A DNA stretch of 41,897 bases from Actinomycetes bacterium (lineage in GTDB: Bacteria; Actinomycetota; Actinomycetes; Streptosporangiales; Streptosporangiaceae). This document shows positions 15,438 through 24,434 of the stretch, one piece after another. The stretch is from contig JAJYUU010000021.1 in NCBI GenBank assembly GCA_021792405.1, positions 1-41,897 of the forward strand, in the 5' to 3' direction. The position numbers and the translations under genes were made by a program. The notes under the pieces were generated by a model, which was given only the letters and a program-made list of their open reading frames with translations, was not told the origin of the DNA and searched no databases. Positions within the stretch are counted from its first letter, which is position 1. Each line of letters begins with the position of its first letter.

Positions 15438-16348
15438 GATCTGCCGATCGTATCCGGATCGGGCGCGCGCCCGGCGGCATCGGCTATCCGGGCGAAGTCG
15501 GCGATGCCCAGCGCCTCGCCGCGCAGCGCCGGGTCCACACCCGCCGCGCGCAGCACGGCCTCGGCGGCCGCCGGCGAGCCGGCCCAGGCCGCCAGCGCCG
15601 CCCGGAGGGTCTTCCTGCGCTGCGCGAACGCGGCGTCGATCACGGCGAAGGTGTCCTCGCGCCGGGCGGCGCCGCGCACCGCGGCTGCATCGGCCGAGGT
15701 TCGCCGCGTGAACGAGACCAGCCCGGAGTCGACCCGCGGAACCGGCCAGAACACTGCCCGGCCGACCGAGCCAGACCGGCGGACGGTCGCAAACCAGGCG
15801 ATCTTGGCCGATGGCACGCCATAGGTTCGGCTGCCCGGCGGTGCGCACATCCGGTCGGCGACTTCCGCCTGCACCATCACCACGCCGCGGGCCAGCGACG
15901 GCACGGTCGTGAGCAAATGCAGGACCACCGGCACGGAGGCGTTGTACGGCAGGTTCGCGACCAGTACCGTCGGCGGTTCGCCGGGCAGCTCACCGACTCT
16001 GGCGGCGTCCGCCGTCACGACCGAGAGCCGGCCGGCTAGCTGCGGCGCCCTGGCGGCTATGGTCGACGGCAGTTCCGCTGCCAGGGCGGCGTCCAACTCG
16101 ATCGCCGTGACGTGGCGGGCGGCGGCCAGCAGCGGCAGGGTGAGCGATCCGAAGCCGGGTCCGACCTCCAGCACGACATCCTCCGGGCGCAGATCCGCCT
16201 GTGCGGCGATCCGGCTGACAGTGCCCGCGTCGACGACGAAGTTCTGGCCGAGCCGCCGGGACGGCTGAATGCCGAGCCGCGCGGCTAGTTCCCTGATCTC
16301 GGTCGGCCCGAGTAGCCGGGCAGCCGGCAGCGGAGTCAGGCCGGCCAA
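15434..16348 (-). CDS. rsmA: 16S rRNA (adenine1518/1519-N6)-dimethyltransferase RsmA/KsgA
   Basis: Dimethylates two adenosines in the 3'-terminal hairpin of 16S rRNA during 30S assembly; its loss gives kasugamycin resistance. Core motifs are present: [13 protein letters not shown] motif [23 protein letters not shown] (motif IV), VQAEVADRM and [13 protein letters not shown] near the C-terminus. No ATG or GTG lies at a sensible position. A TTG at 16348 gives 304 aa, beginning shortly before [15 protein letters not shown] where homologues start, and overlaps the tatD end by 13 nt. The frame is open up to 16651, but that is tatD shadow. The exact start is uncertain. Confidence 0.92.
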   Translation of the reverse strand: MAGLTPLPAARLLGPTEIRELAARLGIQPSRRLGQNFVVDAGTVSRIAAQADLRPEDVVLEVGPGFGSLTLPLLAAARHVTAIELDAALAAELPSTIAARAPQLAGRLSVVTADAARVGELPGEPPTVLVANLPYNASVPVVLHLLTTVPSLARGVVMVQAEVADRMCAPPGSRTYGVPSAKIAWFATVRRSGSVGRAVFWPVPRVDSGLVSFTRRTSADAAAVRGAARREDTFAVIDAAFAQRRKTLRAALAAWAGSPAAAEAVLRAAGVDPALRGEALGIADFARIADAAGRAPDPDTIGRS

Positions 16349-17202
16349 GGCCCGAAGACCCGCTCGCCGTTGGCCTCCATGACAGCGCAGAGCTTGGCGA
16401 CGTCCAGCTGCTTGACCGCGGCGAGCGCGCGCACCGTATGCGCGACCTGAGCCGGCGTGTTCGACTTTCCCCGGTTCGGCGATGGCGTCAGGAACGGCGC
16501 GTCGGTCTCGGCCAGGATCAGCTCGGCCGGCGTGACCGCTGCGGCCTCGCGCAGGCCGGCCGCGTTCCCGAACGTGATGGTCCCGGCGAAGCTCAGCAGG
16601 TAGCCAGCGTGCGCGCAGCGCTGCGCTAGCTCCGCGTCGCCGGAAAAGCAATGGAAGATCACCTGCTCGGGAGCGCCGTCCGCGGCGAGGATGGCCAGCA
16701 CATCCTCGTGGGCGTCCCGGTCATGGATCATCAGCGGCTTGCCTGCTTGCTTGGCGATGTCGAGATGCGCCCGGAACCAGTCCCGCTGCACCTGCGGCGC
16801 GGCGCTGTCGCGGTAATAGTCCAGCCCGGTCTCGCCGACGGCGCGAACTTCCGGCAGGCTGGCCAGCCGGGCGATCTCCGTTAGCACCGTATCCCGCTCC
16901 GCGGCCGTGGTGGCGGCTGCCGCCGTCTCGTTCGGGTGGATCGCCACCGCCGCATACACCGCAGGGAACGCGGCTGCACAGTCAGCCGCCCAGCGCGAGG
17001 ACGCGGTATCGACGCCAACGGTGATGACCCGGCTGATACCCGCTGATGCGGCCTGTGCGAGCGTGTCGGCGACGGCCAGATCGATCATGTCGAGGTGGCA
17101 ATGGCCGTCGAACGCCGGATACGGCAGCGGCTCAGGCGGCGGCGCCTGCGGCCGGCCGACGCCCTCCCCCGGTCCGAACCGCTCGTCCGCGGGCTGTGTC
17201 AC
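16336..17202 (-). CDS. tatD: TatD-family metal-dependent hydrolase (DNase)
   Basis: 288 aa from the GTG at 17202, which overlaps the metG stop as GTGA. It is a TIM-barrel amidohydrolase-type nuclease. Metal ligands are visible in FDGHCHLD (near residue 28), [30 protein letters not shown] and [10 protein letters not shown]. TatD proteins have DNA exonuclease or proofreading activities, and the in vivo role is not settled. In Streptomyces and mycobacteria a resuscitation-promoting-factor gene often follows tatD; here tatD runs directly into rsmA with a 13-nt overlap. Confidence 0.92.
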   Translation of the reverse strand: MTQPADERFGPGEGVGRPQAPPPEPLPYPAFDGHCHLDMIDLAVADTLAQAASAGISRVITVGVDTASSRWAADCAAAFPAVYAAVAIHPNETAAAATTAAERDTVLTEIARLASLPEVRAVGETGLDYYRDSAAPQVQRDWFRAHLDIAKQAGKPLMIHDRDAHEDVLAILAADGAPEQVIFHCFSGDAELAQRCAHAGYLLSFAGTITFGNAAGLREAAAVTPAELILAETDAPFLTPSPNRGKSNTPAQVAHTVRALAAVKQLDVAKLCAVMEANGERVFGPWPA

Positions 17203-18989
17203 TTGGCCTCGAGCCTGGCTAGCTCCTCGGTGACCACCGAGGCGTCCAGCTTGGCGAACAGCGGGGCCGGCACGCCGAGCGGCGTGCCCGGCTTGACCGG
17301 CATCGACTCCCAGCGGGCCGCGGTCCGGTAGTCGCCGGTGATCACCGGGTACGGCTGACCGCCGTCCTCGGTGACCTCCTCTATCCGCGGCATGCCCGAC
17401 CACTCGCCGGTCCCGCCGAGCATCTCGAATACCTTCTGCGACGAGCGCGGCAGGAACGGGGTGAGCAGCGTCTTGCCGTCGTCCACGAGCTGCAGCGCGA
17501 CATGCAGGATGGTGCGCATCCGGTCCGGATCGGACTCGCGCAGCTTCCACGGTGCCTGGTCGGACAGGTACTTGTTGGCCTCGGCCAGCGTGCGCATCGC
17601 CTCGGTGCTGGCCAGCTTGAACCGGCAGCGCCGGAGGGCGTCGCCGACCGTGCCGAACGCCGCCTTCGACCGGTCGAGCAGCGCCCGGTCGGTCTCGGTG
17701 AGCTCGCCGGGGGCCGGGATCTGGCCGATGTTGCGCGCGGCGAAGGAGACCGAGCGGTTCACCAGGTTCCCCCAGTTCGCCACCAGTTCGTCATTGTTGC
17801 GGCGGACGAACTCGCTCCAGGTGAAGTCGGTGTCCTGGCTCTCCGGGCCGGCCACCGCGACGTAGTAGCGGAGCGCGTCCACGTCGTAGCGGGCCAGGAA
17901 GTCACGGACGTAGATGACGACCGATCGCGACGAGGAGAACTTCTTGCCTTCCATCGTCAGGAACTCGCTGGACACCACCTCCGCGGGGAGGTTCAGCGCG
18001 CCGAGCGAGCCGGGCGTGCCGTCCTTCGCGCCCTTGCCGTTGTAGCCGAGCAGCATCGCGGGCCAGATCTCGGCGTGGAAGACGATGTTGTCCTTGCCCA
18101 TGAAGTAGTAGGCATCGGAGTCCGGCGACTGCCACCAGGCCCGCCACGCATCCGGGTCGCCGCTGCGCCTGGCCCATTCGATCGAGGCGGACAGGTAGCC
18201 GATCACCGCGTCGAACCAGACGTAGATCCGCTTGTCCGGCTTGTCCCGCCAGCCGTCAAGCGGAATCGGCACGCCCCAGTCCAGGTCCCTGGTGATAGCC
18301 CGCGGCTGCAGGTCACCGAGCAGGTTCAGGGCGAACTTCAGCACATTCGGGCGCCACTGGCCGCTCTTGCCCTGCAGCCAGCCGCCCAGCACGTCGGCGA
18401 ACGCCGGCAGGTCGAGGAAGAACTGCTCGGTCTCGACGAAGACCGGCGTCTCGCCGTTGATCTTCGAGCGCGGGTTGATCAGGTCGGCCGGGTCGAGCTG
18501 GTTGCCGCAATTGTCGCACTGATCGCCGCGAGCGCCGTCGTATCCGCAGATCGGGCAGGTGCCTTCGATGTAGCGGTCCGGCAGGGTCCGGCCGGTGGAC
18601 GGCGACACCGCGCCCAGTGCCGTGCGCGGGAAGATGTAGCCATTGCGGTACAGCCCGATGAAGATCTCCTGGGCGATCGCGTAATGGTTGCGGGTCGTGG
18701 TCCGGGTGAACAGGTCGTAGGACATGTCCAGCCCGGCCAGGTCCTCGGCGATCACGCGGTTGTACCGGTCGGCGAGTTCCCGCGCGGTCAGTCCCTCGGC
18801 ATCGGCCTGGACCTGGATCGGCGTGCCGTGCTCGTCGGTACCGCTGACCATCAGCACCGGGTTGCCGCACATTCGCTGGTAGCGCGAGAACATGTCGCAG
18901 GGCAGGCCGAAACCGGAGACGTGCCCGATATGTCGCGGGCCGTTCGCGTACGGCCACGCCGGAGCGCTCAGAATGTGACGGCTGCTCAT
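17199..18989 (-). CDS. metG: Methionyl-tRNA synthetase
   Basis: Charges tRNA-Met and initiator tRNA. 596 aa with an ATG start at 18989. The class I signature appears as [15 protein letters not shown] at the N-terminus. The zinc-binding knuckle is [18 protein letters not shown] (about residues 140-157), and the KMSKS-like loop reads GKKFSSSR. The anticodon-binding helical domain carries [15 protein letters not shown]. There is no C-terminal tRNA-binding (Trbp111) extension, normal for the short actinobacterial form. It is the first gene of the metG-tatD-rsmA-ispE-ABC-F run. Confidence 0.96.
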   Translation of the reverse strand: MSSRHILSAPAWPYANGPRHIGHVSGFGLPCDMFSRYQRMCGNPVLMVSGTDEHGTPIQVQADAEGLTARELADRYNRVIAEDLAGLDMSYDLFTRTTTRNHYAIAQEIFIGLYRNGYIFPRTALGAVSPSTGRTLPDRYIEGTCPICGYDGARGDQCDNCGNQLDPADLINPRSKINGETPVFVETEQFFLDLPAFADVLGGWLQGKSGQWRPNVLKFALNLLGDLQPRAITRDLDWGVPIPLDGWRDKPDKRIYVWFDAVIGYLSASIEWARRSGDPDAWRAWWQSPDSDAYYFMGKDNIVFHAEIWPAMLLGYNGKGAKDGTPGSLGALNLPAEVVSSEFLTMEGKKFSSSRSVVIYVRDFLARYDVDALRYYVAVAGPESQDTDFTWSEFVRRNNDELVANWGNLVNRSVSFAARNIGQIPAPGELTETDRALLDRSKAAFGTVGDALRRCRFKLASTEAMRTLAEANKYLSDQAPWKLRESDPDRMRTILHVALQLVDDGKTLLTPFLPRSSQKVFEMLGGTGEWSGMPRIEEVTEDGGQPYPVITGDYRTAARWESMPVKPGTPLGVPAPLFAKLDASVVTEELARLEAK

Positions 18990-19028
18990 GACGCTCCAGC
19001 CTAGTGGCCAGCAGCGGCCTGCTTCCCC

Positions 19029-19142
19029 TCAGCCAGCAGCCGTGCCCAGCGGCGACCGGTCACCGACCAGCCACAGGTGGCCGAACGGGTCGATGAAGCC
19101 GCCTTGCCGGTGGACGCCCAGGCGTGGTGCCAGGACGGCCAC
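19029..19142 (-). pseudogene. Remnant of a VOC/glyoxalase-family gene (C-terminal end only)
   Basis: On the minus strand a 37-codon open stretch starts at a GTG directly behind an in-frame TAG (19143-19145) and ends with TGA at 19029-19031. The peptide contains HRQGGFIDPFGHLWLVGDR, the characteristic C-terminal metal-ligand strand of PhnB/glyoxalase (VOC) proteins, where DPFGHxW is near invariant. A full VOC protein is about 130-150 aa, so the rest has been lost. It lies between metG and rsmI, beginning 11 nt after the rsmI stop. Confidence 0.65.
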
Positions 19143-19153
19143 CTAACTCACAT

Positions 19154-20068
19154 TCACTGGTGATCATCGTGCCGCTGACCGCTGGCTGCGACTACCGCGG
19201 CGTAGAGCTCGCGTTTGCGCAGGCCGAGTTCGGCGGCGACGGTCGCGATCGCGTCCTTGCGGCTGAGCCCCGCGCGCACCCGCTGCTCGACCTCGGCGAT
19301 CACGTCGGCGGTGATCGCATCGGCCGCCGCGGCCGGCCCGGCCTGGTCGGGGGCGCCGGCCACGACCAGCGTGATCTCGCCGAGCACGCCGTCGCTGAGT
19401 TGCCCGGCAAGCTCGCCCAGCGTGCCGCGGAGCACTTCCTCATGGGTCTTGGTCAGTTCCCGGCACACCGCGGCCTGCCGGTCCGCGCCGAATGCGGCCG
19501 CAAGCTCTGCCAGCGTCGCGGCTACCCGGCGGGGCGACTCGAAGAACACCAGCGTCCGGGACTCGGTGGCCAGCCCGGCGAACCGGCGAGCCCGATCACC
19601 GGCCCGGCGCGGCGGGAAGCCCTCGAAGGCGAACCGGTCGGACGGCAGGCCGGAGACGACCAGCGCGGTGGTGACCGCTGACGGGCCGGGCAGAACCGTT
19701 ACCCGTATCCCAGCGTGCGCGGCGGCCGCGATCAGGCGGTAGCCGGGATCGCTGACCCCCGGCAGGCCGGCGTCGGTGATCAGCAGGACATCCTGGCCGG
19801 CGATGAGCTCGGCAAGCAGGGCCGGTACCCGGCGCGCTTCCACGTCGTCGTAGTAAGAGACGAGCCGGCCAGCCAGCCGGACGCCCAGGGAAGTCGCCAG
19901 CCTGCGCAGCCGCCTGGTGTCCTCGGCGGCGATCAAACTGGCGGCACCGAGTGCCGCGACGAGCCGGGGCGAGGCATCGGCGGGCTGGCCGATCGGCGCG
20001 GCCGCTACCGTGAGCACGCCTGGCCGCTGGCCGCCCGCCGCCTCGCCGATCCCGCTGGCTGCTTGCAT
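19154..20068 (-). CDS. rsmI: 16S rRNA (cytidine1402-2'-O)-methyltransferase RsmI
   Basis: 304 aa. RsmI methylates the ribose of C1402 in the ribosomal decoding centre. The tetrapyrrole-methylase fold is shown by TVAAAPIGQPADAS, AAEDTRRLRRL, LITDAGLPGVSDPGYRL, VLPGPSAVTTALVVSGLPSDRFAFEGFPPR and FESPRRVAATLAEL; CRELTKTHEEVLRGTLGEL is specific to the RsmI group. The C-terminal part has GLSRKDAIATVAAELGLRKRELY. A GTG at 20017, just before LTVAAAPIG, is an alternative start. It is divergent from pmt with only 34 nt between the two starts, as in Streptomyces. Confidence 0.94.
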   Translation of the reverse strand: MQAASGIGEAAGGQRPGVLTVAAAPIGQPADASPRLVAALGAASLIAAEDTRRLRRLATSLGVRLAGRLVSYYDDVEARRVPALLAELIAGQDVLLITDAGLPGVSDPGYRLIAAAAHAGIRVTVLPGPSAVTTALVVSGLPSDRFAFEGFPPRRAGDRARRFAGLATESRTLVFFESPRRVAATLAELAAAFGADRQAAVCRELTKTHEEVLRGTLGELAGQLSDGVLGEITLVVAGAPDQAGPAAAADAITADVIAEVEQRVRAGLSRKDAIATVAAELGLRKRELYAAVVAASGQRHDDHQ

Positions 20069-20102
20069 CTCGCCGCCCAGGCTAGCCGCTGCGGCCTTTA
20101 CG

Positions 20103-21749
20103 ATGGCTGCGATGAACGTCTACCAGACGATGCGTGCCGCCGACGCCGAGGAAGGCTCGCTGCTGGCTCGCGCCAGTAGTCGCGGTCGTGCGCTCGTGCT
20201 TGGCAGCACGTTCTGGGGCTGGGCCGGGCCGGCCCTCATCATGATCTTCGGCGGCTTCCTGCGCTTCTACCGGCTGAGCCAGCCCGGCGCCGTGGTCTTC
20301 GACGAGACCTACTACGTGCCCGACTCCTACTCGATCCTGCGCCACGGCGTCGAGCTTCAGCACTACAGCTACGTCAACAGCCTGCTGGCCCGCAGCGACC
20401 CGAACATCCTGCTGAAGGTCCACGGACAGCTGCAGGGCGAGATCGTCGCTCATCCGCCGCTGGGCAAGATGATGATGGCGGTAGGCCAGTGGGCGTTCGG
20501 CCTGAACCCGTTCGGCTGGCGGTTCTCGGTCGCCCTGGCCGGCACCCTGGCGATCCTGATGACCGCCAGGATTGCGCGGCGGATGACCCGCTCCACCATG
20601 CTCGGCTGCGTGGCCGGCCTGCTGGTCGCGCTTGACGGCCTGGAACTGGTGCTCAGCCGCACCGCGATCCTGGACATCTTCGTGATGTTCTGGGTGCTGG
20701 CGGCCTTCGGCCTGCTGCTGATCGACCGCGATCAGACGATAGCCAGGTTGCAGGACGCGGCCGACGCGGACGGGGCGCGCGACCTCGCCGGGCCGCAACT
20801 GGGCATCCGGTGGCTGCGGGTGGCGGCCGGGCTCTGCCTCGGGGCGGCCTGCGCGAGCAAGTGGACCGGCTTCCTGTTCCTGTTCGCCTTCGCCGGGCTT
20901 GCGGTCGCCTGGGACATGGGCGCCCGGCGCGCGGCCGGTTACCCGAACTGGCTCGCGGGCGGCCTGCGCAGCGACGTCAAATGGGTGCCCGCCTGGTTCG
21001 CCGCGATACCGGCGCTGGTCTACACCGCGTCCTGGAGCGGCTGGTTCGCCACTAGCGACGGCTATGACCGGAACTGGGCCGCGCTGCACGGCAACCACAC
21101 GCCGATCTGGTCCACCATCGACTCCTGGTACCAGTACAACCACTGGATGCTGCAGTTCGGGCTGGGGCTGAGCGCATCCCAGTCGTACCGGTCGAACCCG
21201 CTCGGCTGGCTGGTGCTGCAGCGGCCGATCTCGTTTTACTGGTGCGCTCCCGGAACCAACCTCGCCCCCGGCTGTCACCCGCCGCCGGGGAGTGCCGCCG
21301 AGGTGCTGGCCATCGGCACTCCGCTGCTGTGGTGGGGCGGCACGCTCGCGCTGGCGTTCTGCCTGTTCTGGTGGCTCAGCGGGCTGATCGGCGATCTCGT
21401 CTTCGGTCGGCTGCCGCGACGCGACTGGCGGGCCGGCGCGGTCCTGCTCGGCGTGGCGGCTGGCTGGCTGCCGTGGATCTGGTTCTACTACCACGACAAC
21501 CGGACCGAGTTCTTCTACTACGCGATCGCCTTCGAGCCGTTCGTGGTGATCGCGGTCACCTTGTGCCTCGGCCTGATCATCGGGCCGGCCAGGGCGGCGC
21601 CCGGCAGGCGCGCCCTCGGTGCCGTCGGAGCGGGCGGCTACCTGCTCGCCGTCCTGCTCAACCTCGCCTATATCTACCCGATCCTGACAGCCGAGGCCAT
21701 CCCCTATTCGGCCTGGTTGTCCCGGATGTGGTTCCACAGCTGGATCTGA
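20103..21749 (+). CDS. pmt: Polyprenol-phosphate-mannose: protein O-mannosyltransferase (Pmt, GT39)
   Basis: 548 aa from the ATG at 20103 (a second ATG at 20112 is equally possible); the frame left of this is rsmI shadow. A multi-pass membrane GT-C glycosyltransferase that moves mannose from polyprenyl-phosphate-mannose to Ser/Thr of secreted proteins during Sec export. Seen: GGFLRFYRLSQPGAVVFDETYYVPDSYS with the catalytic acidic DE pair in the first extracytoplasmic loop, HPPLGKMMMAVG, LVLSRTAILDIFVMFWVLAAFGLLL, GLCLGAACASKWTGFLFLF, and a hydrophobic C-terminal half with GWLPWIWFYYHDNRTEFFYYAIAFEPF. Together with the PIG-V and GT87 genes at 37.5-41.7 kb it points to envelope mannosylation. 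Confidence 0.94.
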   Translation: MAAMNVYQTMRAADAEEGSLLARASSRGRALVLGSTFWGWAGPALIMIFGGFLRFYRLSQPGAVVFDETYYVPDSYSILRHGVELQHYSYVNSLLARSDPNILLKVHGQLQGEIVAHPPLGKMMMAVGQWAFGLNPFGWRFSVALAGTLAILMTARIARRMTRSTMLGCVAGLLVALDGLELVLSRTAILDIFVMFWVLAAFGLLLIDRDQTIARLQDAADADGARDLAGPQLGIRWLRVAAGLCLGAACASKWTGFLFLFAFAGLAVAWDMGARRAAGYPNWLAGGLRSDVKWVPAWFAAIPALVYTASWSGWFATSDGYDRNWAALHGNHTPIWSTIDSWYQYNHWMLQFGLGLSASQSYRSNPLGWLVLQRPISFYWCAPGTNLAPGCHPPPGSAAEVLAIGTPLLWWGGTLALAFCLFWWLSGLIGDLVFGRLPRRDWRAGAVLLGVAAGWLPWIWFYYHDNRTEFFYYAIAFEPFVVIAVTLCLGLIIGPARAAPGRRALGAVGAGGYLLAVLLNLAYIYPILTAEAIPYSAWLSRMWFHSWI

Positions 21750-21750
21750 C

Positions 21751-21768
21751 CGGGCCCTGACGAGCCCG
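21751..21768 (+). terminator. Short GC hairpin after pmt
   Basis: 5-bp arms CGGGC (21751-21755) and GCCCG (21764-21768) right after the pmt stop. A weak terminator candidate. Confidence 0.3.
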
Positions 21769-21916
21769 TTCCCGCAGGTTTGAGATAACCCGATCCGGCA
21801 GCCCCCGTCCGGGTCTCTAACTCTGCGTAGTTTCTTTGTTACCCAGATCACGCATCGGGCGGGCCGCGTGATGCGTCATAGGAGTGTCGGTTGACCGAGG
21901 GAAACGGGGGCGGATA

Positions 21917-22519
21917 GTGGCTCAGGCTGACGATCTCCAGCGGGTACTGCCTGATCGCGATGCGCGATTCGAGCGTGACGTGATTCCATGCATGGGTCAG
22001 CTTTACCCGGCCGCCCTCCGCATGACCAGGAACCCCAGTGACGCCGAAGACCTGGTACAGGAGACGGTCGCCAAGGCGTATGCGGCCTTCCATCAGTTCA
22101 CGCCCGGCACCAACCTGCGAGCCTGGCTGCAGCGGATCCTGTCGAACACCTTCATCAACGGCTACCGGAAGAAGCGCCGCGAGCCGATCCAGGACCTTGG
22201 CGCCGAGTTCCAGGAGGACTGGCAGACCGGCCGCGACCCGTTGATGCCGCCTAGCCGGTCCGCTGAGGCAGTGGCCATCGAGCGGCTGGCCAGCTCTGAG
22301 ATCCTGCTGGCCCTGCGCGAGTTGCCGGCCGAGTTCCGGGTTGCCATCTACCTCGCTGACATCGAGGGTTACGCGTACCGGGAAATTGCCGAGATGATGG
22401 ACACCCCGATCGGGACCGTGATGTCCAGGCTGCATCGCGGCCGGGCCAAACTCCGGCAACGGCTACTTAATTACGCCCCGCGCGATAACGCCCTGCATCA
22501 GCTTGCCGAGGCCTCCTGA
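21917..22519 (+). CDS. ECF RNA polymerase sigma factor, SigR/SigH-like (ECF12 type)
   Basis: 200 aa from the GTG at 21917, which has a GGGGG Shine-Dalgarno run 6 nt upstream. Another GTG at 21884 would add 11 residues but has its AGGAG directly adjacent. Region 2: [29 protein letters not shown] and [27 protein letters not shown]. Region 4: [51 protein letters not shown]. Both closely resemble Streptomyces SigR and mycobacterial SigH, which run the thiol-oxidative stress response under the zinc anti-sigma RsrA/RshA. No HxxxCxxC anti-sigma gene follows; the next gene is convergent. I see no GGAAT-N18-GTT autoregulated promoter upstream. Confidence 0.9.
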   Translation: MAQADDLQRVLPDRDARFERDVIPCMGQLYPAALRMTRNPSDAEDLVQETVAKAYAAFHQFTPGTNLRAWLQRILSNTFINGYRKKRREPIQDLGAEFQEDWQTGRDPLMPPSRSAEAVAIERLASSEILLALRELPAEFRVAIYLADIEGYAYREIAEMMDTPIGTVMSRLHRGRAKLRQRLLNYAPRDNALHQLAEAS

Positions 22520-22597
22520 TCCAGCCATGAAGCCTGCCAGTCTCGCCTCGCTAGGCGAACCGTCCAGCTGCGCTCCCGTCTGGCAGCGCAGCACCCC

Positions 22598-22642
22598 GCG
22601 ATGCCCCGTGGCCGCCTCCCCCCAGCGGTCGCGGGGCATCGC
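22598..22642. terminator. Stem-loop between convergent sigma-factor and enoyl-CoA hydratase genes
   Basis: Perfect 11-bp arms GCGATGCCCCG (22598-22608) and CGGGGCATCGC (22632-22642) with a 23-nt loop. Its place between convergent genes fits a bidirectional terminator. Confidence 0.65.
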
Positions 22643-22647
22643 CATGC

Positions 22648-23412
22648 TCACTCGCCCTGCCACACCGGCTGCCGCTTTTCCGCGAACGCCAGCGCGCCTT
22701 CCCTGGCGTCCGCCGAGGTGAATACCGGGCCGATGATCTCGCCCTGCCGCCGGAATGCCTCGGCGGCTGGCCAGTCAGCCGACTCGGCAATCACGCGCTT
22801 GCTGGCGGTCAGCGCGAGCGGACCGCCGAGCGCGACCCTGACCGCGAACTCTCTGGCCGCGGTGAGCGCCTGGCCGGCCGGCGCCAGCAGGTTGACCAGG
22901 CCGGCCTGGTGCAGCCTGGCTGCCGGAAAGTGCTCGCCGGTAAGGGCAATCTCCATGGCCAGGTGATAAGGGATGCGCTTGGGCAGCCGGAGCAGGCCGC
23001 CGGCCCCCGCGACCAGCCCGCGCCTGACCTCGGGCAGGCCGAACTTAGCGTCCTCGCTCGCCACTATCAGGTCGCAGGCCAGGGTGAGCTCGAACCCGCC
23101 GGCCAGCGCGTAGCCCTCGACCGCCGCGATGAGCGGCTTGGCCGGCGGGCGCTCTACGATCCCGCCGAACCCGCGGTCCTCAAAGCTCGGAAAGTCGCCC
23201 GTCAGGAACCCCTTGAGGTCCATGCCGGCGCTGAACGTGCCGCCCGCCCCGGTCAAGATCAGCACCTGGACGTCTTTGCTCGCGTCGAACTCGTCCACAG
23301 CCGTGGCGATGCCGCGGGCCACCGCGCCATTGACGGCGTTCCTGGCCGCCGGCCGGTTGATGGTGATGACGGCGACGCCGTCGCTGACTTCGGTCAGGAC
23401 TTCTTCCGGCAT
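22648..23412 (-). CDS. Enoyl-CoA hydratase/isomerase (crotonase) family protein
   Basis: 254 aa, the size of a monofunctional crotonase. It has the CoA-binding and oxyanion-hole elements: ITINRPAARNAVNGAV, LTGAGGTFSAGMDLKGFL (oxyanion hole 1) and AAVEGYALAGGFELTLACDLIVAS (oxyanion hole 2). FGLPEVRRGLVAGAGG follows, where the catalytic Glu of EchA-type hydratases usually lies. Such enzymes hydrate 2-enoyl-CoA in beta-oxidation or related acyl-CoA breakdown; the substrate cannot be read from sequence. The neighbour upstream is a short-chain dehydrogenase on the same strand, so the two may catalyse successive steps. Confidence 0.88.
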   Translation of the reverse strand: MPEEVLTEVSDGVAVITINRPAARNAVNGAVARGIATAVDEFDASKDVQVLILTGAGGTFSAGMDLKGFLTGDFPSFEDRGFGGIVERPPAKPLIAAVEGYALAGGFELTLACDLIVASEDAKFGLPEVRRGLVAGAGGLLRLPKRIPYHLAMEIALTGEHFPAARLHQAGLVNLLAPAGQALTAAREFAVRVALGGPLALTASKRVIAESADWPAAEAFRRQGEIIGPVFTSADAREGALAFAEKRQPVWQGE

Positions 23413-23446
23413 GGTTTCCCTTACTTCTGGGCTGGCCCGGGTGCTG

Positions 23447-24220
23447 TCACTTCGGCTGGAAGCGGATGCCGCCGTCGAAGCGGATGACGTCGGCGTTCAT
23501 GTAGTCGTTCTCGATCAGCATGCGGACCAGGTGGGCGAATTCGGCCGCGGTGCCCATCCGCTTGGGGAAGACCACCGGCGCCGCAAGCTTCGCCTTGAAC
23601 TCCTCGCTGGCCGGGCCACTGCCGTAGATCGGCGTGTCGATGATGCCAGGGCAGATGGTGTTCACCCGCATGCCGATGGCGGCCAGGTCCCTGGCGGCGG
23701 GCACCGTCATCCCGATGATGCCGCCCTTGGATGCCGAGTAGGCCAGCTGCCCGGTCTGACCTTCCAGGCCGGCGATCGACGCCGTGTTGATCACCACACC
23801 GCGGGCGCCGTCGGCATTGGCCGGCTCAGTCTTGGCCACCGCCGCCGCGCCGATGCTCATCAGGTTGAAGGTCCCGATGAGGTTGACGTCGATGACCTTT
23901 CCGAAAGCTGCCCGGTCGTGCGGTTCGCCGTCGCGGCCGACGGTCCGCTGGGCCCACCCGATGCCCGCGCAGCTGATGACGAATCTCAGCGGAGCGCCCG
24001 CCGAGGCCGCAACCGCGACCGCCGCCCTGACAGACTCGGCGTCGCTGACGTCGGTCTGCACGAACATCCCGCCGACTTCGCTGGCCAGCGCTGTGCCGCG
24101 GTCTGAATTGAGGTCGGCGACGACGACCTTGCTGCCGGACGCGGCGAGCTCACGGACTGTCGCTTCGCCGAGGCCGCTGGCCCCCCCGGACACGATTGCT
24201 GCGGTGCCGTTAAGTTCCAT
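23447..24220 (-). CDS. Short-chain dehydrogenase/reductase, HSD10-like (3-hydroxyacyl-CoA dehydrogenase type)
   Basis: 257 aa. Classical SDR: the cofactor loop reads SGGASGLGEATVRELAASG at the N-terminus, with VVADLNSD indicating NAD preference from the Asp after beta-2. Then come CAGIG, NLIGTFNLM, catalytic Ser in INTASIAGLEGQ, YSASKGGI (Tyr-Lys), and NTICPGIIDTPIYG. The pattern resembles type 2 3-hydroxyacyl-CoA dehydrogenase (17beta-HSD10). It lies 34 nt upstream of the enoyl-CoA hydratase on the same strand, giving a hydratase/dehydrogenase pair of the beta-oxidation kind. Divergent from the exporter gene. Confidence 0.88.
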   Translation of the reverse strand: MELNGTAAIVSGGASGLGEATVRELAASGSKVVVADLNSDRGTALASEVGGMFVQTDVSDAESVRAAVAVAASAGAPLRFVISCAGIGWAQRTVGRDGEPHDRAAFGKVIDVNLIGTFNLMSIGAAAVAKTEPANADGARGVVINTASIAGLEGQTGQLAYSASKGGIIGMTVPAARDLAAIGMRVNTICPGIIDTPIYGSGPASEEFKAKLAAPVVFPKRMGTAAEFAHLVRMLIENDYMNADVIRFDGGIRFQPK

Positions 24221-24434
24221 GGCCGGAGCATACTTTGGCGGACTCTGACCCGCCGAACGGGGTTCGGTCTGTTGACCGGCTAGCTCCCGGCTGCTGCTGA
24301 GCGCCAGATGACCGAATGTCAGTGCAGTGCCGTAGCGTGTGTGCGGCAGGCAGGAAGCGGCGGGTAGTACTTCAGGGCTGGCAGGTCCGTGCGACCTTCG
24401 GCCTGGCCGTGCCCGCTTTCAGGGGAGGACAGCA

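Noticed and set aside
20082-21851. 589-aa open frame antisense to pmt
   Set aside because: High-GC shadow frame: Arg/Gly/Pro/Gln-rich, no motif, and pmt on the other strand is unmistakable.
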